DNA from: Limosilactobacillus reuteri
GTDB taxonomy: Bacteria; Bacillota; Bacilli; Lactobacillales; Lactobacillaceae
Direction: 5' to 3'
DNA: 64,000 nucleotides
Assembly: GCF_003072625.1 (NCBI RefSeq)
Contig: NZ_CP027805.1
Location: 1,883,501-1,947,500, forward strand
Of the stretch, positions 34,957 to 44,666 are shown in pieces. Both the position numbers and the translations under genes were made by a program. Below the pieces are notes generated by a model. That model worked only from the letters and a program-made list of their open reading frames with translations, was not told the DNA's origin and ran no database searches. Numbering within the stretch: the first letter of the stretch is position 1; each line of letters begins with the position of its first letter.

Positions 34957-36675
34957 TCAAATTGATTTTATATTTGTTTCTTTGAAAAGAGGCTGGGAAT
35001 TAACTATTAATTCTTGGTTCTCTAACAATAAAATCCGGACTATGATTTTTGATCGATCCAAAAATCGTAGTTCGGATTTTAAATTAGTTATGAAATTAGT
35101 CTTCAATTGACTAATTGATTGGCCAAATTTCGTTAGATTTAATGCCATCAGGGCTAGCCCGATATCATTTTCCACAGCCCGTTGGCCACGGAGGTGAGTT
35201 CGGCGTATGCCAAAATCCCTCTTCATGTGACCAAAGACTGGTTCAACGTCGAACTTCCGTCGACGATAAATTGCCTTGCCTTCGTCACTTGAGAGGGTAT
35301 CTTTAACTTTAGCTTTATAATAATTCCACGTTGGGTTAACCTGCATATAGCGTTGCCGACCACCTGGTGTCTTCGCTAGCTCATCTAATTTAACTGATAG
35401 TTGATGTTTATCAGCACGATAGATTTTAAAGTCACGCTTAAAGCCATACTTATCAGTGGATTTACTGTAGCGATAAAAACTAAAACGAACTCCTTGATGA
35501 TCAATGTAGTAGTCGTCATTAGCGTTATATTCCCAATTCTGTGACCTAGTTGGATCATTTTTAAACTTACGTTTCTGTTCCTTTTGATAGGTTGTGTATG
35601 GGATAACCGGCTGCTTTTCAAACCGATCAAGAATCATTGTGTAATTGTACTCACTACCATAGCCTGCATCGGCGACGATATGTTCAAAGAAATCTAAAGC
35701 ATGAAACTGGGTAAGGAATGGCACTAAGGTCCTGGTGTCAGTTGGATTTGAAAACAGCCCGTAATCAAGGACAAATTGCTTATGGGTAGCGATTTGCAGG
35801 TTATAGCCGGGCTTCAACTCCCGATTCATCATCGGATCTTCCTTCATACACATGAAGGTCGCATCGTGGTCAGTTTTGGAATAGCTATTACGACCTTGGA
35901 AGATATTTTCAGCACGTTCATACTTTTTGGCACGCGGAATTAGGTCGTTGCTTAATTGGTGACGAAGCTTTTTTAGAAAACGACGGCGCCGTTTTCTCAC
36001 TGAAACGCCTTTGATGATTTTTGGTTCTTGCCTAATCTTTCCATTTAGCTTAGTGATTTTCTCCGCCAGTTCTTGTTCCATTACTTCCATGCCTTCGGCG
36101 GAAGTAACCAACTCCGGTGCCATTTCTTGCACCACTTGCTTTTCTACTAGTTCCTCATAAAGCTTACTTGTCTTTTCTCTTAACTTGGCGTGATGCTTTT
36201 CAACTGCCCGTCGCCAAGTAAATGAATATTTATTGGCATCGGCTTCTACCTTGGTCCCATCGATAAAAACTGCATCATTTTGAATTAGTCCGTGATCTTT
36301 CAAAGCCATGGTAAAGTAAACAAAGGCATGTTTAATTAGCTTACTAGCGTGCTGACTGCGTCGAAAGTTATTGATGGTATGGTAGCTATAAGTATAATCA
36401 TGAGCTAACCAACGCATTGGCAGGTTCTCATCCAACATCATTTCAATCTTTCTTACAGAATAAGTTTGACGTGCGTAGGCAAACAAGAGAATCTTAAGCA
36501 TAATTGCTGGATGCGATGAAGGGCGGCCGGTAGCCGCTCCTGAATCTTCTAATAGCACATTTTGTGGAATCAAGTCGACAAAATCACTAATTAGCCGCGC
36601 AATATGATTCTGTGGTAAATCATAGTTATAGTTTAGTGCGAATTCGGTTTGCCCTATGGTATAATTTTGATACAT
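34957..36675 (-). CDS. IS1182-family transposase, copy B
   Basis: A 572-residue DDE transposase with ATG at 36675 and AAGGGAGCG upstream. It has the same domain order as copy A: HPAIMLKILLFAYARQTYSV, AVFIDGTKVEADANKY, HIVADAGYGSEYNY and RRRKFDVEPVFGHMKRDFGIRRTHL, and it keeps the FGIR segment lost in copy A. The two proteins are diverged by many substitutions, so they arrived separately. The frame crosses the IS end at 34989 and stops about ten codons later in host DNA. Confidence 0.88.
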   Translation of the reverse strand: MYQNYTIGQTEFALNYNYDLPQNHIARLISDFVDLIPQNVLLEDSGAATGRPSSHPAIMLKILLFAYARQTYSVRKIEMMLDENLPMRWLAHDYTYSYHTINNFRRSQHASKLIKHAFVYFTMALKDHGLIQNDAVFIDGTKVEADANKYSFTWRRAVEKHHAKLREKTSKLYEELVEKQVVQEMAPELVTSAEGMEVMEQELAEKITKLNGKIRQEPKIIKGVSVRKRRRRFLKKLRHQLSNDLIPRAKKYERAENIFQGRNSYSKTDHDATFMCMKEDPMMNRELKPGYNLQIATHKQFVLDYGLFSNPTDTRTLVPFLTQFHALDFFEHIVADAGYGSEYNYTMILDRFEKQPVIPYTTYQKEQKRKFKNDPTRSQNWEYNANDDYYIDHQGVRFSFYRYSKSTDKYGFKRDFKIYRADKHQLSVKLDELAKTPGGRQRYMQVNPTWNYYKAKVKDTLSSDEGKAIYRRRKFDVEPVFGHMKRDFGIRRTHLRGQRAVENDIGLALMALNLTKFGQSISQLKTNFITNLKSELRFLDRSKIIVRILLLENQELIVNSQPLFKETNIKSI

Positions 36676-36819
36676 GGAAATCGCTCCCTTTGGTTGTTTT
36701 TAGGGGTAATTACATCATATCAGGAACGATTTCCTGTGTACATAAAAACCGGATGATGAATTGTTCAAAAAATTCATCATCCGGTTTTTATTTTGGACTA
36801 GGAGTTTTTTCCCAGCCTC
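34989..36819 (-). mobile_element. IS1182-family element, copy B
   Basis: Ends GAGGCTGGGAA (34989) and TTCCCAGCCTC (36819). Internal hairpins lie at 35030-35082 and 36746-36790, at the same positions as in copy A but with different stem sequences. It is inverted relative to copy A. Confidence 0.85.
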
Positions 36820-36971
36820 ACTTCACTTGTATCGGTTGGTATCGTTGCACTACTCTGACTGGTGACATCCGCATGTACAATCCCAGCAGATCCCAATACG
36901 GCAGCAGAAATCATCGCTATCATCCAAAGCTTCCCTGATTTGTAAAGCTTATAGTGCTTCTTTTCTTCCAT
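36820..36971 (-). pseudogene. N-terminal fragment with KxYKxGKxW signal peptide
   Basis: ATG at 36971 follows AAGAGGGGC. The first residues MEEKKHYKLYKSGKLW contain a perfect KxYKxGKxW motif, followed by a hydrophobic core (MIAMISAAVLGSAGIVHA) and a Ser/Thr-rich mature start (DVTSQSSATIPTDTSE). IS1182 copy B then cuts the gene after about 50 codons. This signal type is found on lactic acid bacterial glucansucrases and on large Ser-rich adhesins. Which one it was cannot be told. Confidence 0.75.
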
Positions 36972-37276
36972 GATTTTGCCCCTCTTCTTTTAACTTCCCA
37001 CTCATTATAAAATTTAAAAATCCTTTTTACTACAAAAGTTATAAAAATGTCAATTAAAAAAATGATTGTTTAACACGCAATAGCAAAAGTTTAAACACTG
37101 AGAGTAAGACGATTGTTAATAAAAAGTTTTTAAAATTGTTAAAATATTTTATTTTTGTTATCTGCAGTTAACCACTTTCAAGCTTTTGTATAAAAAATTT
37201 AATAAAATAATCAGTCTTTCACTTTGTATTCTGATTAGCGTAAAATGATTAGCAGATTGTTAAAAGGAGTTTTAAA
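36972..37276. other. Intergenic region upstream of the MATE gene
   Basis: About 300 bases, very AT-rich. It contains the divergent upstream regions of the signal-peptide fragment and the MATE gene. AAAAGGAG before 37277 is the MATE ribosome binding site. I see no clear regulatory structure. Confidence 0.4.
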
Positions 37277-38600
37277 ATGGACGAGTTATTTGAACATTCT
37301 TCAATCAAGCGGGCATATTTTACACTAGCCTTACCTGTTGTGTTAAGCATGGCTGTAACCTTGATTTATAACATGGTTGATGCTTTTTTCGTAGCCAAAA
37401 CTGGGAACCCCAATTTAGTTGCCGGTGTTTCTCAGGGTGCACCAATTTTTACGTTAATGATTGCTCTTGGGGATATTTTTGGCCTTGGCGGAAGCTCAGT
37501 TATTTCACGCTTATTTGGTGAACATCGTGATAAATTAGCGCGCTTTGTCAGTGGTTATTGCTTCTATGCACCAATTATTTGTGGAGTCATCGTAACTGCA
37601 ATAATGATTATCTTTCAAACACCAATTTTACATTTATTAGGTGCCTCGCCAGCTACTTGGCAATATGCACGAGAATATTACTCAGTGATTGCTTGGGGCG
37701 CAGTTTTCATTATCTTTGGTCTTTCACCAACTAATATTTTACGAACAGAAGGTCTAGCTGTTCAGTCGATGATTGCTAGTATGGTAGGAACCGGAATTAA
37801 CATCATTTTAAATCCGATCTTTATTTTCACATGTGGGCTTGGTGCGGCTGGATCAGCACTGGCTACTGTAACAAGTACTGTTATTGGTGATATTTTAATG
37901 ATTTATTATTTGCGAACAAAGAGCAAAAAGCTAACGACTTCAATTCACAAAACGAAAATCAATTGGAAGCTTCAATTCGAAATCTACGCCATCGGAATCC
38001 CGGCCTCGGTTACTAACATTATGGCAACGTTTGCTGTCGCTTTAACTAATCGTTACTTGATTGTTCATGGTGCAGATAGTGTAGCGGCCATGGGGATTGC
38101 GATGAAAGCAAATATGATCATCAATATGGTGATGGTTGGTTTTGCATTTGGCGCGCAACCCTTGATTGGCTACGTATACGGCGCTAAAGATGAGCAACGG
38201 TTTAATAAAGTTATCAAATTTGATATTCAAGTCGTTGCTAGTCTTGCCTTATTTCTCACAGTTATCCCTTTCATTTTCGCCCCCCCAGGTTATTCGCATT
38301 TTCATGAACGATCCTCAAATAGTAAAAGAAGGTGCTTTGATGCTTCGCTGGCTGTCAGTTTCGACTACTCTTGCTGGTATCATTCTTGTTTTTACAACCA
38401 TGTTCCAATCGATGGGAAAAGCAACGCCTGCATTTTGGTTATCATTCTGTCGTCAAGGATTGATTTTCGGGGTAGTGATTAGTATTTCCGCAAAATTATT
38501 TGGTTACACTGGAATCATTGCCGCTCAAGCTGTTTCCGATTGTTTAACCTTCATCCTGGCACTTATTTTCTTTTACTTCTATCGCCCACATTTTAAATAA
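37277..38600 (+). pseudogene. MATE-family efflux transporter, frameshift in a C7 run
   Basis: ATG at 37277 (AAAAGGAG upstream) opens a typical MATE protein: LALPVVLSMAVTLIYNMVDAFFVAK, AGSALATVTSTVIGD, GFAFGAQPLIGYVYGAKDEQRF. At 38280-38286 seven C residues shift the frame after PFIFAP; six would give FAPQVIRIFMNDPQIVKEGAL, which continues in the other frame to 38600. The repaired protein would be about 440 residues with twelve helices, the usual length. Drug or metabolite export driven by Na+ or H+ is the family role. The lesion could be a sequencing error or a phase-variable tract. Confidence 0.82.
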
Positions 38601-38617
38601 AATAGATTTTGACAGAC

Positions 38618-38667
38618 AAAAAAAGCCTCTACCGTTCAACTTTTTCAAACGTTAGAAGCTTTTTTAA
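38618..38667. terminator. Bidirectional terminator
   Basis: AAAAAAAGCCTCTACCGTT pairs with AACGTTAGAAGCTTTTTT, with A- and T-runs on either side. It separates the MATE gene from the converging trxA-terC pair. Confidence 0.8.
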
Positions 38668-38668
38668 T

Positions 38669-38986
38669 TTATTCAGTTATTTTTCGTTCAAAATAATGAG
38701 CTAGTTTAATCTCTGGATAATATCCAGTTACCTTTTCTTTCGCCTGTCCGTCTTTAAAAAGGACCAGACTTGGGACACTCATTACTTTATACCGTTGTGC
38801 AATTTCTTGATTTCCATCAACATTCATCCGCACAAACTTGATTTTATCGCCGTATTGTTTTTCAAGCTTCTGCATAGCTGGTTCCATCATTTTACATGGA
38901 CCACACCATGGTGCCCAAAAATCAACAACCGTCATCGAGCCTTGAACATCCTTATCAAAGGTCTCAGCTGTTGCATCAATTGCCAT
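38669..38986 (-). CDS. trxA: Thioredoxin
   Basis: A 105-residue protein with the active site WCGPC (Cys28 and Cys31), preceded by VDFWAP, and cis-Pro in SVPSLVLFKDG. It is a single cytoplasmic thioredoxin fold that reduces protein disulfides with NADPH and thioredoxin reductase. ATG at 38986 lies one base after the stop of terC, with AGAAGGTAG inside the terC 3' end, so the two are cotranscribed and translation is coupled. Confidence 0.93.
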   Translation of the reverse strand: MAIDATAETFDKDVQGSMTVVDFWAPWCGPCKMMEPAMQKLEKQYGDKIKFVRMNVDGNQEIAQRYKVMSVPSLVLFKDGQAKEKVTGYYPEIKLAHYFERKITE

Positions 38987-38987
38987 T

Positions 38988-39743
38988 TTATTCTACCTTC
39001 TTTTTCTGTGATCTACGTATAAAGTGAATAATAATCGTTACCGCAAAAACAAGCAAGATAAAACTACCGAAAATCCCCGATGGAATCTCGATGTCAATCG
39101 CAGGAATCATTAAGAAGAGCTTAATAGCAATCACAAAGATTAAGATATATGCCATCGGTTCTAACTCAGGAACTTTGCGCATCAGTTTCATAATAACTTC
39201 AGCAATTCCTCGCATACATGCAATCCCAATCAGACCACCGATTAAGACAATAACCGGATTATTGGAGACAGCTAATGATGCCAAAACAGAATCAATGGAG
39301 AAAATAATATCCATAAATTCGATCTGTAAAACAACTGTCCAAAAAAGCTTTCGTCCAGTTAAACGCGTTTTACCTTCACGGGTCTTTCGCATTGCTCGCT
39401 TACCAAAGAACTTATTATGAAAGTAACGATAGACAAGGTAAATTAAGTAAGCAGCTCCGATAACTTTGATTTCCCAAAAGTTAATGAGATATACTCCGAT
39501 TCCAATAATTAAGAACCGAAAAATGTAAGAACCCCAAATGCCATAGAAAAGTGATTCTTCTTGTTCTTTTAACGTTGGTAATACACGTGTCTGAGCCGCT
39601 AACACAACAGCATTATCAACTGACAGTAAACATTCAATCATAACCAACGAAAAGATGATTAACCAATCCTGTCCTGATGTAACGACTGTTGCCCAGTTAT
39701 GTGGATCAAAAAATGGTCCATACAACTTCTCTAAAAGTGACAA
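38988..39743 (-). CDS. TerC-family integral membrane protein
   Basis: A 251-residue protein with ATG at 39743 and AAGGGAGGA upstream. Seven hydrophobic segments are visible. Family motifs are MIECLLSVDNAVVLAAQ and IEFMDIIFSIDSVLASLAV, each with acidic residues inside a helix that are thought to bind metal. TerC/Alx proteins are linked to Mn2+ export and metallation of secreted enzymes. It forms an operon with trxA. Confidence 0.87.
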   Translation of the reverse strand: MSLLEKLYGPFFDPHNWATVVTSGQDWLIIFSLVMIECLLSVDNAVVLAAQTRVLPTLKEQEESLFYGIWGSYIFRFLIIGIGVYLINFWEIKVIGAAYLIYLVYRYFHNKFFGKRAMRKTREGKTRLTGRKLFWTVVLQIEFMDIIFSIDSVLASLAVSNNPVIVLIGGLIGIACMRGIAEVIMKLMRKVPELEPMAYILIFVIAIKLFLMIPAIDIEIPSGIFGSFILLVFAVTIIIHFIRRSQKKKVE

Positions 39744-39761
39744 TTAATGTCCTCCCTTAAT

Positions 39762-40682
39762 TTAAATTTGCTTTTTAGCTAAGTTATATTTTACCAAATA
39801 ATTTTCAAAATACGACGGTAATGGCGCACCAATATTTAAAGATTTCATTACGAAAGGTAATATGAGTTTTTGCGACACACCATGAAGCAGCATCCCCTCT
39901 GTTGATAAGGAATTATAAAGTGGATCGCCAACAATCGGATGACCACTATGCGCCAAATGAACCCTAAGTTGGTGTGTACGGCCAGTTACTAAGCGAAGTT
40001 TCACCAAGGAATGTTCACAATTACTTGCCAGTGTATCATAATAGGTCAAGGCCGGCTGCGCGTTTTGTCCGTTTACTTGATGAAGATGGGGATTCACTGG
40101 ATTACGCCCAATTGCCCAATCGAACTTTCCACTCTGAGCCATCTTACCCTCCACTACCGCCAAATATTGTCGGTGAATTTGTCCATCACTAATTAATCGG
40201 TTAAGGATTGGGACAACAATTGGATTCTTAGCAATAATTACTGCTCCACTCGTTTGTAAGTCTATCCGATGAACCATATAAGCATTGTTTTGACTATGCG
40301 CTAAATAGCCTGCAACATCGTTCATTAACGTTCCTGTTTCACCATGGTAATTAGGGTGAGTTTTTTGTCCCCGCGGTTTATTTACTACTAACAAATCGCG
40401 ATTCTCATAGAGGACCTCTAAATGTGATTGCGAAGACGGAATATAATCATTTGCGGTGGGGGTCCGAATTTCATCACCACAAAATAGTAACTGAATATTA
40501 TCGTTTTTTTCCACCAGTTCATTCATTGACCGATATTTACCATTAACAAGCACTGTCCGCCTAATTCTTAAATAGTGAATTAACCGACTAGGAAGCAGCC
40601 ATTGATCATGCAGCAACTTGCGTAATGGTTTTGTCTCCTGGTCATCAGTTAATTTTTCATTAATTTGCCACCGATACTTCAT
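39762..40682 (-). CDS. RluD/RluA-family 23S rRNA pseudouridine synthase
   Basis: I choose ATG at 40682, with AGAGAGG at a good distance; a GTG three codons earlier sits too close to that site. An S4-like N terminus (LLPSRLIHYLRIRRTVLVNGK) precedes the catalytic domain: VVNKPRGQKTHP, then YMVHRIDLQTSGAVIIAK with the catalytic Asp (family consensus HRLDRxTSG, so the usual Arg is Leu here), GRTHQLRVHLAHSGHPIVGDPLY and a C-terminal LHG segment. The protein isomerises uridines in rRNA. It ends 18 bases upstream of the terC start and may be in the same transcript. Confidence 0.88.
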   Translation of the reverse strand: MKYRWQINEKLTDDQETKPLRKLLHDQWLLPSRLIHYLRIRRTVLVNGKYRSMNELVEKNDNIQLLFCGDEIRTPTANDYIPSSQSHLEVLYENRDLLVVNKPRGQKTHPNYHGETGTLMNDVAGYLAHSQNNAYMVHRIDLQTSGAVIIAKNPIVVPILNRLISDGQIHRQYLAVVEGKMAQSGKFDWAIGRNPVNPHLHQVNGQNAQPALTYYDTLASNCEHSLVKLRLVTGRTHQLRVHLAHSGHPIVGDPLYNSLSTEGMLLHGVSQKLILPFVMKSLNIGAPLPSYFENYLVKYNLAKKQI

Positions 40683-40828
40683 TTTACTCACCTCTCTTTC
40701 GCCTAAATTCTGATAAGATTATTTTACTGTATTTCCCAGGAAATATTTAGAATATTTTTAAGCTGGTTTACTTTTATCCGATAATAGCGTTGAATAGAGT
40801 ATGAGTAAATTTAAGGGGATGGGTACTG

Positions 40829-41746
40829 ATGTTAACAACAGAACAAATTAATGATCATAGTAAATGGATAAGTATATTCGAACCTCTCCCCCATGAACGA
40901 TTAGATTTAATTGAAAAATACGAGGTTACTCAAGAATTACTTGATTACGCAATTGACCCCTACGAAAAAGCCCGGGTTGAAATTGATCCAGATGCAGGAG
41001 TTACATTATTAATTTTCGATGTCTATGTGCCAACTCATGCTGTAACAGCTCCACAGACTGCACCAATTGGCATCATGCTAACCGCTAATAATATTATTAC
41101 TTTTACAAATGCAAAAACGAATTTTGTAAATGGAATCATTGCCAATCAGCTACAGTTATTAAAGAAGCATGGTGAAAATGATGACAAATTAAACTTAGTC
41201 TTCCCAGTTCTTTATCGGCTTTCAACTAACTATTTTGGCCCCCTTCGTCGTGCAGACCAGCAGCGACAAGAAATTCAACAAAATCTTCAACGGCGAAGGG
41301 GCCGCCAAGCTATTGCTCAATTTATGGAGATTGAAACTGGATTAGTTTACATTCTTACCTCGCTCAAAGGGAATGTGTCTCTACTTGAAGAATTTAAACG
41401 CCGCTTTGTCAATCACATTACCACTAAACAATATAATGATCTCGATGATGTAATTGTCGAAGCCCAGCAAGGTCTAGAGATGGCACAGATGACTTCAGAT
41501 GTTTCTGCCCGTGTCTCTAATGCCTATAGTAAGGTTCTTGACAGTGACCTAAATCAAACGATGAAATATCTAACCATTTATTCAATTGTTCTCTCAATTC
41601 CAACAATTGTATCTGGCTTTTACGGCGAAAACGTCAAATTACCCCTCGCAAACGGGACCTATTCATGGGTTTTTACAATCTTCATTACTATTGTCTTAAT
41701 GTTGGCATGTGTTATCTTTCTTATTAATCGTCATTGGTGGAAATGA
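40829..41746 (+). CDS. CorA-family divalent cation transporter with YGEN signature
   Basis: A 305-residue protein with ATG at 40829 and AAGGGGATGGG upstream. The large N-terminal cytoplasmic domain ends in a long helix; two C-terminal helices follow (MKYLTIYSIVLSIPTIVSGF and WVFTIFITIVLMLACVIFLI). Between them the selectivity motif, normally YGMN, reads FYGENVKLPL. The loop has fewer acidic residues than classical CorA. CorA pentamers carry Mg2+, Co2+ or Zn2+. The Met-to-Glu change in the filter may alter ion preference. A strong terminator follows. Confidence 0.88.
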   Translation: MLTTEQINDHSKWISIFEPLPHERLDLIEKYEVTQELLDYAIDPYEKARVEIDPDAGVTLLIFDVYVPTHAVTAPQTAPIGIMLTANNIITFTNAKTNFVNGIIANQLQLLKKHGENDDKLNLVFPVLYRLSTNYFGPLRRADQQRQEIQQNLQRRRGRQAIAQFMEIETGLVYILTSLKGNVSLLEEFKRRFVNHITTKQYNDLDDVIVEAQQGLEMAQMTSDVSARVSNAYSKVLDSDLNQTMKYLTIYSIVLSIPTIVSGFYGENVKLPLANGTYSWVFTIFITIVLMLACVIFLINRHWWK

Positions 41747-41788
41747 AAATCGGAAGCTGAGAACTTTTTCTCAAGCTTCCGATTTTTT
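41746..41788. terminator. Bidirectional terminator for corA and pepD
   Basis: AAAATCGGAAGCTGAGAA pairs with TCTCAAGCTTCCGATTTT, followed by TT. It overlaps the last codon region of pepD at 41787. Confidence 0.85.
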
Positions 41789-42018
41789 ATAAGTTATCGC
41801 CACGTTCAAATTGGAACTTAGAATTTAACAACGCTTCATGCAAAAGCCGGTTAATCAATTCATGCGTTTCATTCAGAATATGATTAGCGGGTTTCATATT
41901 TTGTTCAGTTAGGTAGTTAATTAAATTAGCTGAATTTTGAATCTGGGCTGTTCTTATAATTGTATCTACTCGTCCTACGCCATAGCTTTGACACCGATCA
42001 CGGAAATCATTTACTTCA

Positions 42019-43094
42019 CCTGAAATGTCAATTTAAATTAGAAAAAAGGTGAAAGTTGTTCTTCTGTGACATGACTCAAGAATACTTCTAATGGTGTACG
42101 ATAATTAAGAGATTTTCGTGGGATATTGTTGCGACGATGCATTAGCTGAGTGACTAGTTCGTCTGGTAAATCGCGAAAATCTAGCTTTTTACTAAGACCA
42201 TCACGACGCAAGAGGCCGTTATTATTTTCGTTTAGCCCTCGTTGATTGGGAGCACCGACTTCCGCAAAATAGGTGTGAAGATCATACTTATTGGCTATTT
42301 CTCGCCATCCAGCAAATTCTTTCCCGTTATCAAAAGTAATTGATTTAACAAAGTGACGTGGCAGTTTAGCGAGCCATTGATCAAGCTGGCAATTCACTGC
42401 TTCGTCTGTTTTATGATGAATATTAAGGACAATCATTACTTTGGATTGTCGCTCTACTAGCGTCATTACCGCTCCGCGGTGAGCTTTACCTTGAACTGTA
42501 TCAGCTTCAAAGTGCCCAAATTCATGTTGGTAATGCGGAAAATCACGATATCGTTGATAGATACTGCGTCCTAATTGGCCAGCTTTACCACGACGTTCCA
42601 CATAGCCATTGGGATGGCGTTTCCCTTTCATCGGTAGCAGTTTAACGGAAAATCCATACTGATTGCGGGCAAACATGCGATAAAGGGTGCGCATACTGCA
42701 GCTAATTGGGTGTTCATGACGACCAATAATAGTATCAGGAGTACAACCTGCCTTGATTTGCGCATGGATATAGTTAACTTCGATAGTTGGCAGTTGGGTC
42801 TGCTTCCGACCACAACGACGCTTATGTCGCTGATAAGTCTGAAGATATTGGTCGATGGTTTTACCGCCGTTGAGGAAACGATAAACACGATAGATGGTTT
42901 CTTGACTACGCTGAAGTAATTTAGCAGCCCGATAAGCTTTAGTACCTTGATACCAAAAATCAGCTATGAGAGTTAATTCACGTGTGGTAAGATGTTTATA
43001 GGTCATTTGTGATTGCCTTTCTTTTGATTAGGGATATTCAAAAGTCTATCACAAATGGCTTTTTATTTTTTCTAACTTAATTTTACAAACGACG
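42019..43094 (-). mobile_element. IS30-family element, subtype B, inside pepD
   Basis: 1076 bp with ends CCTGAAATGTCAATTTAAATTAG and (inverted) CGTCGTTTGTAAAATTAAG, related to subtype A. TCA at 42016-42018 and 43095-43097 is the 3-bp target duplication within pepD. Confidence 0.9.
42038..43006 (-). CDS. IS30-family transposase, subtype B
   Basis: A 322-residue protein with ATG at 43006 and AAAGGCAA upstream. It is collinear with the subtype A transposase but clearly diverged (for example TYKHLTTRELTLIADFWYQG at the start). The DDE segments EFGHFEADTVQGKAHR, SITFDNGKEFAGW and GAPNQRGLNENNNGLLRR are complete, so it is likely active. Confidence 0.9.
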   Translation of the reverse strand: MTYKHLTTRELTLIADFWYQGTKAYRAAKLLQRSQETIYRVYRFLNGGKTIDQYLQTYQRHKRRCGRKQTQLPTIEVNYIHAQIKAGCTPDTIIGRHEHPISCSMRTLYRMFARNQYGFSVKLLPMKGKRHPNGYVERRGKAGQLGRSIYQRYRDFPHYQHEFGHFEADTVQGKAHRGAVMTLVERQSKVMIVLNIHHKTDEAVNCQLDQWLAKLPRHFVKSITFDNGKEFAGWREIANKYDLHTYFAEVGAPNQRGLNENNNGLLRRDGLSKKLDFRDLPDELVTQLMHRRNNIPRKSLNYRTPLEVFLSHVTEEQLSPFF

Positions 43095-44480
43095 TCATTA
43101 ATAAATTCATGATAGCGTGGTTCTACAATCACTTCTAACAGTTTATTTAGCCAATAAGCACTCTTATCCGGCTGGGTATCATCGGTTGCATACTTATATT
43201 TTGCCGGAGTATCACTAATATTTGTAAAGAACGGAACGTAAGGGCTATAGCAATAAAAGCCAAAATTAATCCATTGAATAGCAGCATATTGTGCTGGGAC
43301 GTCATTCCGAATTTGCAAAATACATGAACTTTGATTACGATCAAGTGCAATTGAACGGAATTTTCGCTGTTCCTCTGGTGTTCCAGAAGCATAAGTTCCC
43401 GTTGGATCATAAGGGGTACCGTTATAATGCGATGAGAGGAAGTACTCTACATCCTCAACGGCAATTTTCTTTTCTGCACGTTGAATAAATGGAATTTTTT
43501 GGCTGGTAGGCTCCTGTTTTAAGGATGGAGTAAAGAGCTTTTGACCATACCAGGAACGAGGGGTGTTGTAGTAGGCATCTGCCTCATCTTGTGTACCAAA
43601 AATATTCCGGAAATTAAATGTTTGTGGATCAGGATTTAAATGATATTTTTCAACAAAATCTTTAATTTGCGGCGCATACATGAAGCTATCGTGATCGTTA
43701 AAGTCGACCTCTTCGATACACATAATATTTGGTGCAATTGCATAAGCATCATCAGGAATCCGCTGGGCAACCCATTGATGACCTCCACCGGTCTCAAAAT
43801 ACCAAACTTCATCCTTATCGCTAAAGGCAATCCCATTGCTTTCACCAGTACCGTACTTTTCAATTAATGATCCAAGCCGTTGAACACCTTCACGGGCAGA
43901 CTTAATAATGGTAGGACAAGATAAACCATTGAGTCTTCATTAATTCCGTTTTCTACTAACGGATCATGACCAAGCACCCTGGCATTTGTCATTTCGGTTT
44001 CTGTCGCACTCATTGCAACATTATATTCATTAATGCCTTGCTCATCCCAGCGTCCTTCATCAAGCACGCCATTGGGAGTTGCCGTATAACGGCATCCCTG
44101 TCCCTTCATCTCAACAGTTAACCCATTATATTTTGAAACATAATGTTCACCGGTGTAATCCTTGGCTGGAAATACTTTGAAAGTCTTGGGATTGACTCCA
44201 TCTTCAGCATCTTCATCACGTGCAATAATTGTTGAGCCATCAATCGTAGCATTCTTTCCAACAAGCATTGCCGTACAACTACTCATTAGCTTTTGCATAA
44301 TATACGCTTCCTTCCACAGTAGTTACTGTACTTTCTAATAATACCACTATCTGGAATTAACCGGATCATAAGAAAAAAGCTGAACGTTAGTAATACAAAT
44401 CAATCTAAAACATCATTAATACCGAACAAAGCATTGAAAATGTTCGGTATTAGTGCTAGGATAACTACATTAAATAAATA

Positions 44481-44640
44481 GCCTATATAATACCGAAATA
44501 TGGTCGGTTAGTCTCTACCTAAAGCCGTAAACTTTAGACTATAAGCGCTTCTTAAAAACTGACACTGTCTGTTTTTAACTTCAAGCTTTTAAGAATCGGT
44601 AGAGAGGCTGAATTTTTTCAGTCTCTTATTTTTATTTAGG
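44481..44640 (+). promoter_or_regulatory. Purine (guanine/xanthine-type) riboswitch with terminator
   Basis: The aptamer spans about 44481-44546. Conserved parts are TATAATACCG, AATATGG, GTCTCTACC, CCGTAAA and GACTATAAGC, in the right order for the purine class. The specificity base in GACTA is C, which indicates guanine or xanthine rather than adenine. A terminator follows: AGAGAGGCTGAA (44601-44612) with TTCAGTCTCT (44618-44627) and a T-rich tail. CTCTACC in the aptamer can pair with GGTAGAG at 44598, the terminator's 5' arm, giving the alternative fold. Confidence 0.88.
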
Positions 44641-44666
44641 CGTGTTAATTTTTGGGGAGGTATATT

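Larger units (their letters stand above)
41787..44298 (-). pseudogene. pepD: C69-family dipeptidase PepD, IS30 insertion plus frameshift
   Basis: ATG at 44298 (GGAAGGAAG upstream) starts MQKLMSSCTAMLVGKNATID with the nucleophile Cys8 of the N-terminal-nucleophile peptidase U34/C69 family. One base is missing near 43911: VYLVLP then continues as IIKSAREGVQRLGSLIEKYG in the other frame. The gene goes on through NIMCIEEVDFNDHDSF to YHEFINDV, is interrupted by IS30-B (42019-43094), and resumes as VNDFRDRCQSYGVGRVDTII to FERGDNL and TAA at 41787. The complete protein would be about 470 residues. With two lesions it should be inactive; lactobacilli usually have other PepD copies. Confidence 0.88.

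Noticed and set aside
14088-36819. Simple inversion between IS1182 copies A and B proven by swapped duplications
   Set aside because: Flanks of A and B do not match in either direct or swapped arrangement, so the idea remains unsupported.
44652-44666. TTG at 44652 as start of the purine permease
   Set aside because: It overlaps the GGGGAGG ribosome binding site that serves TTG 44667.
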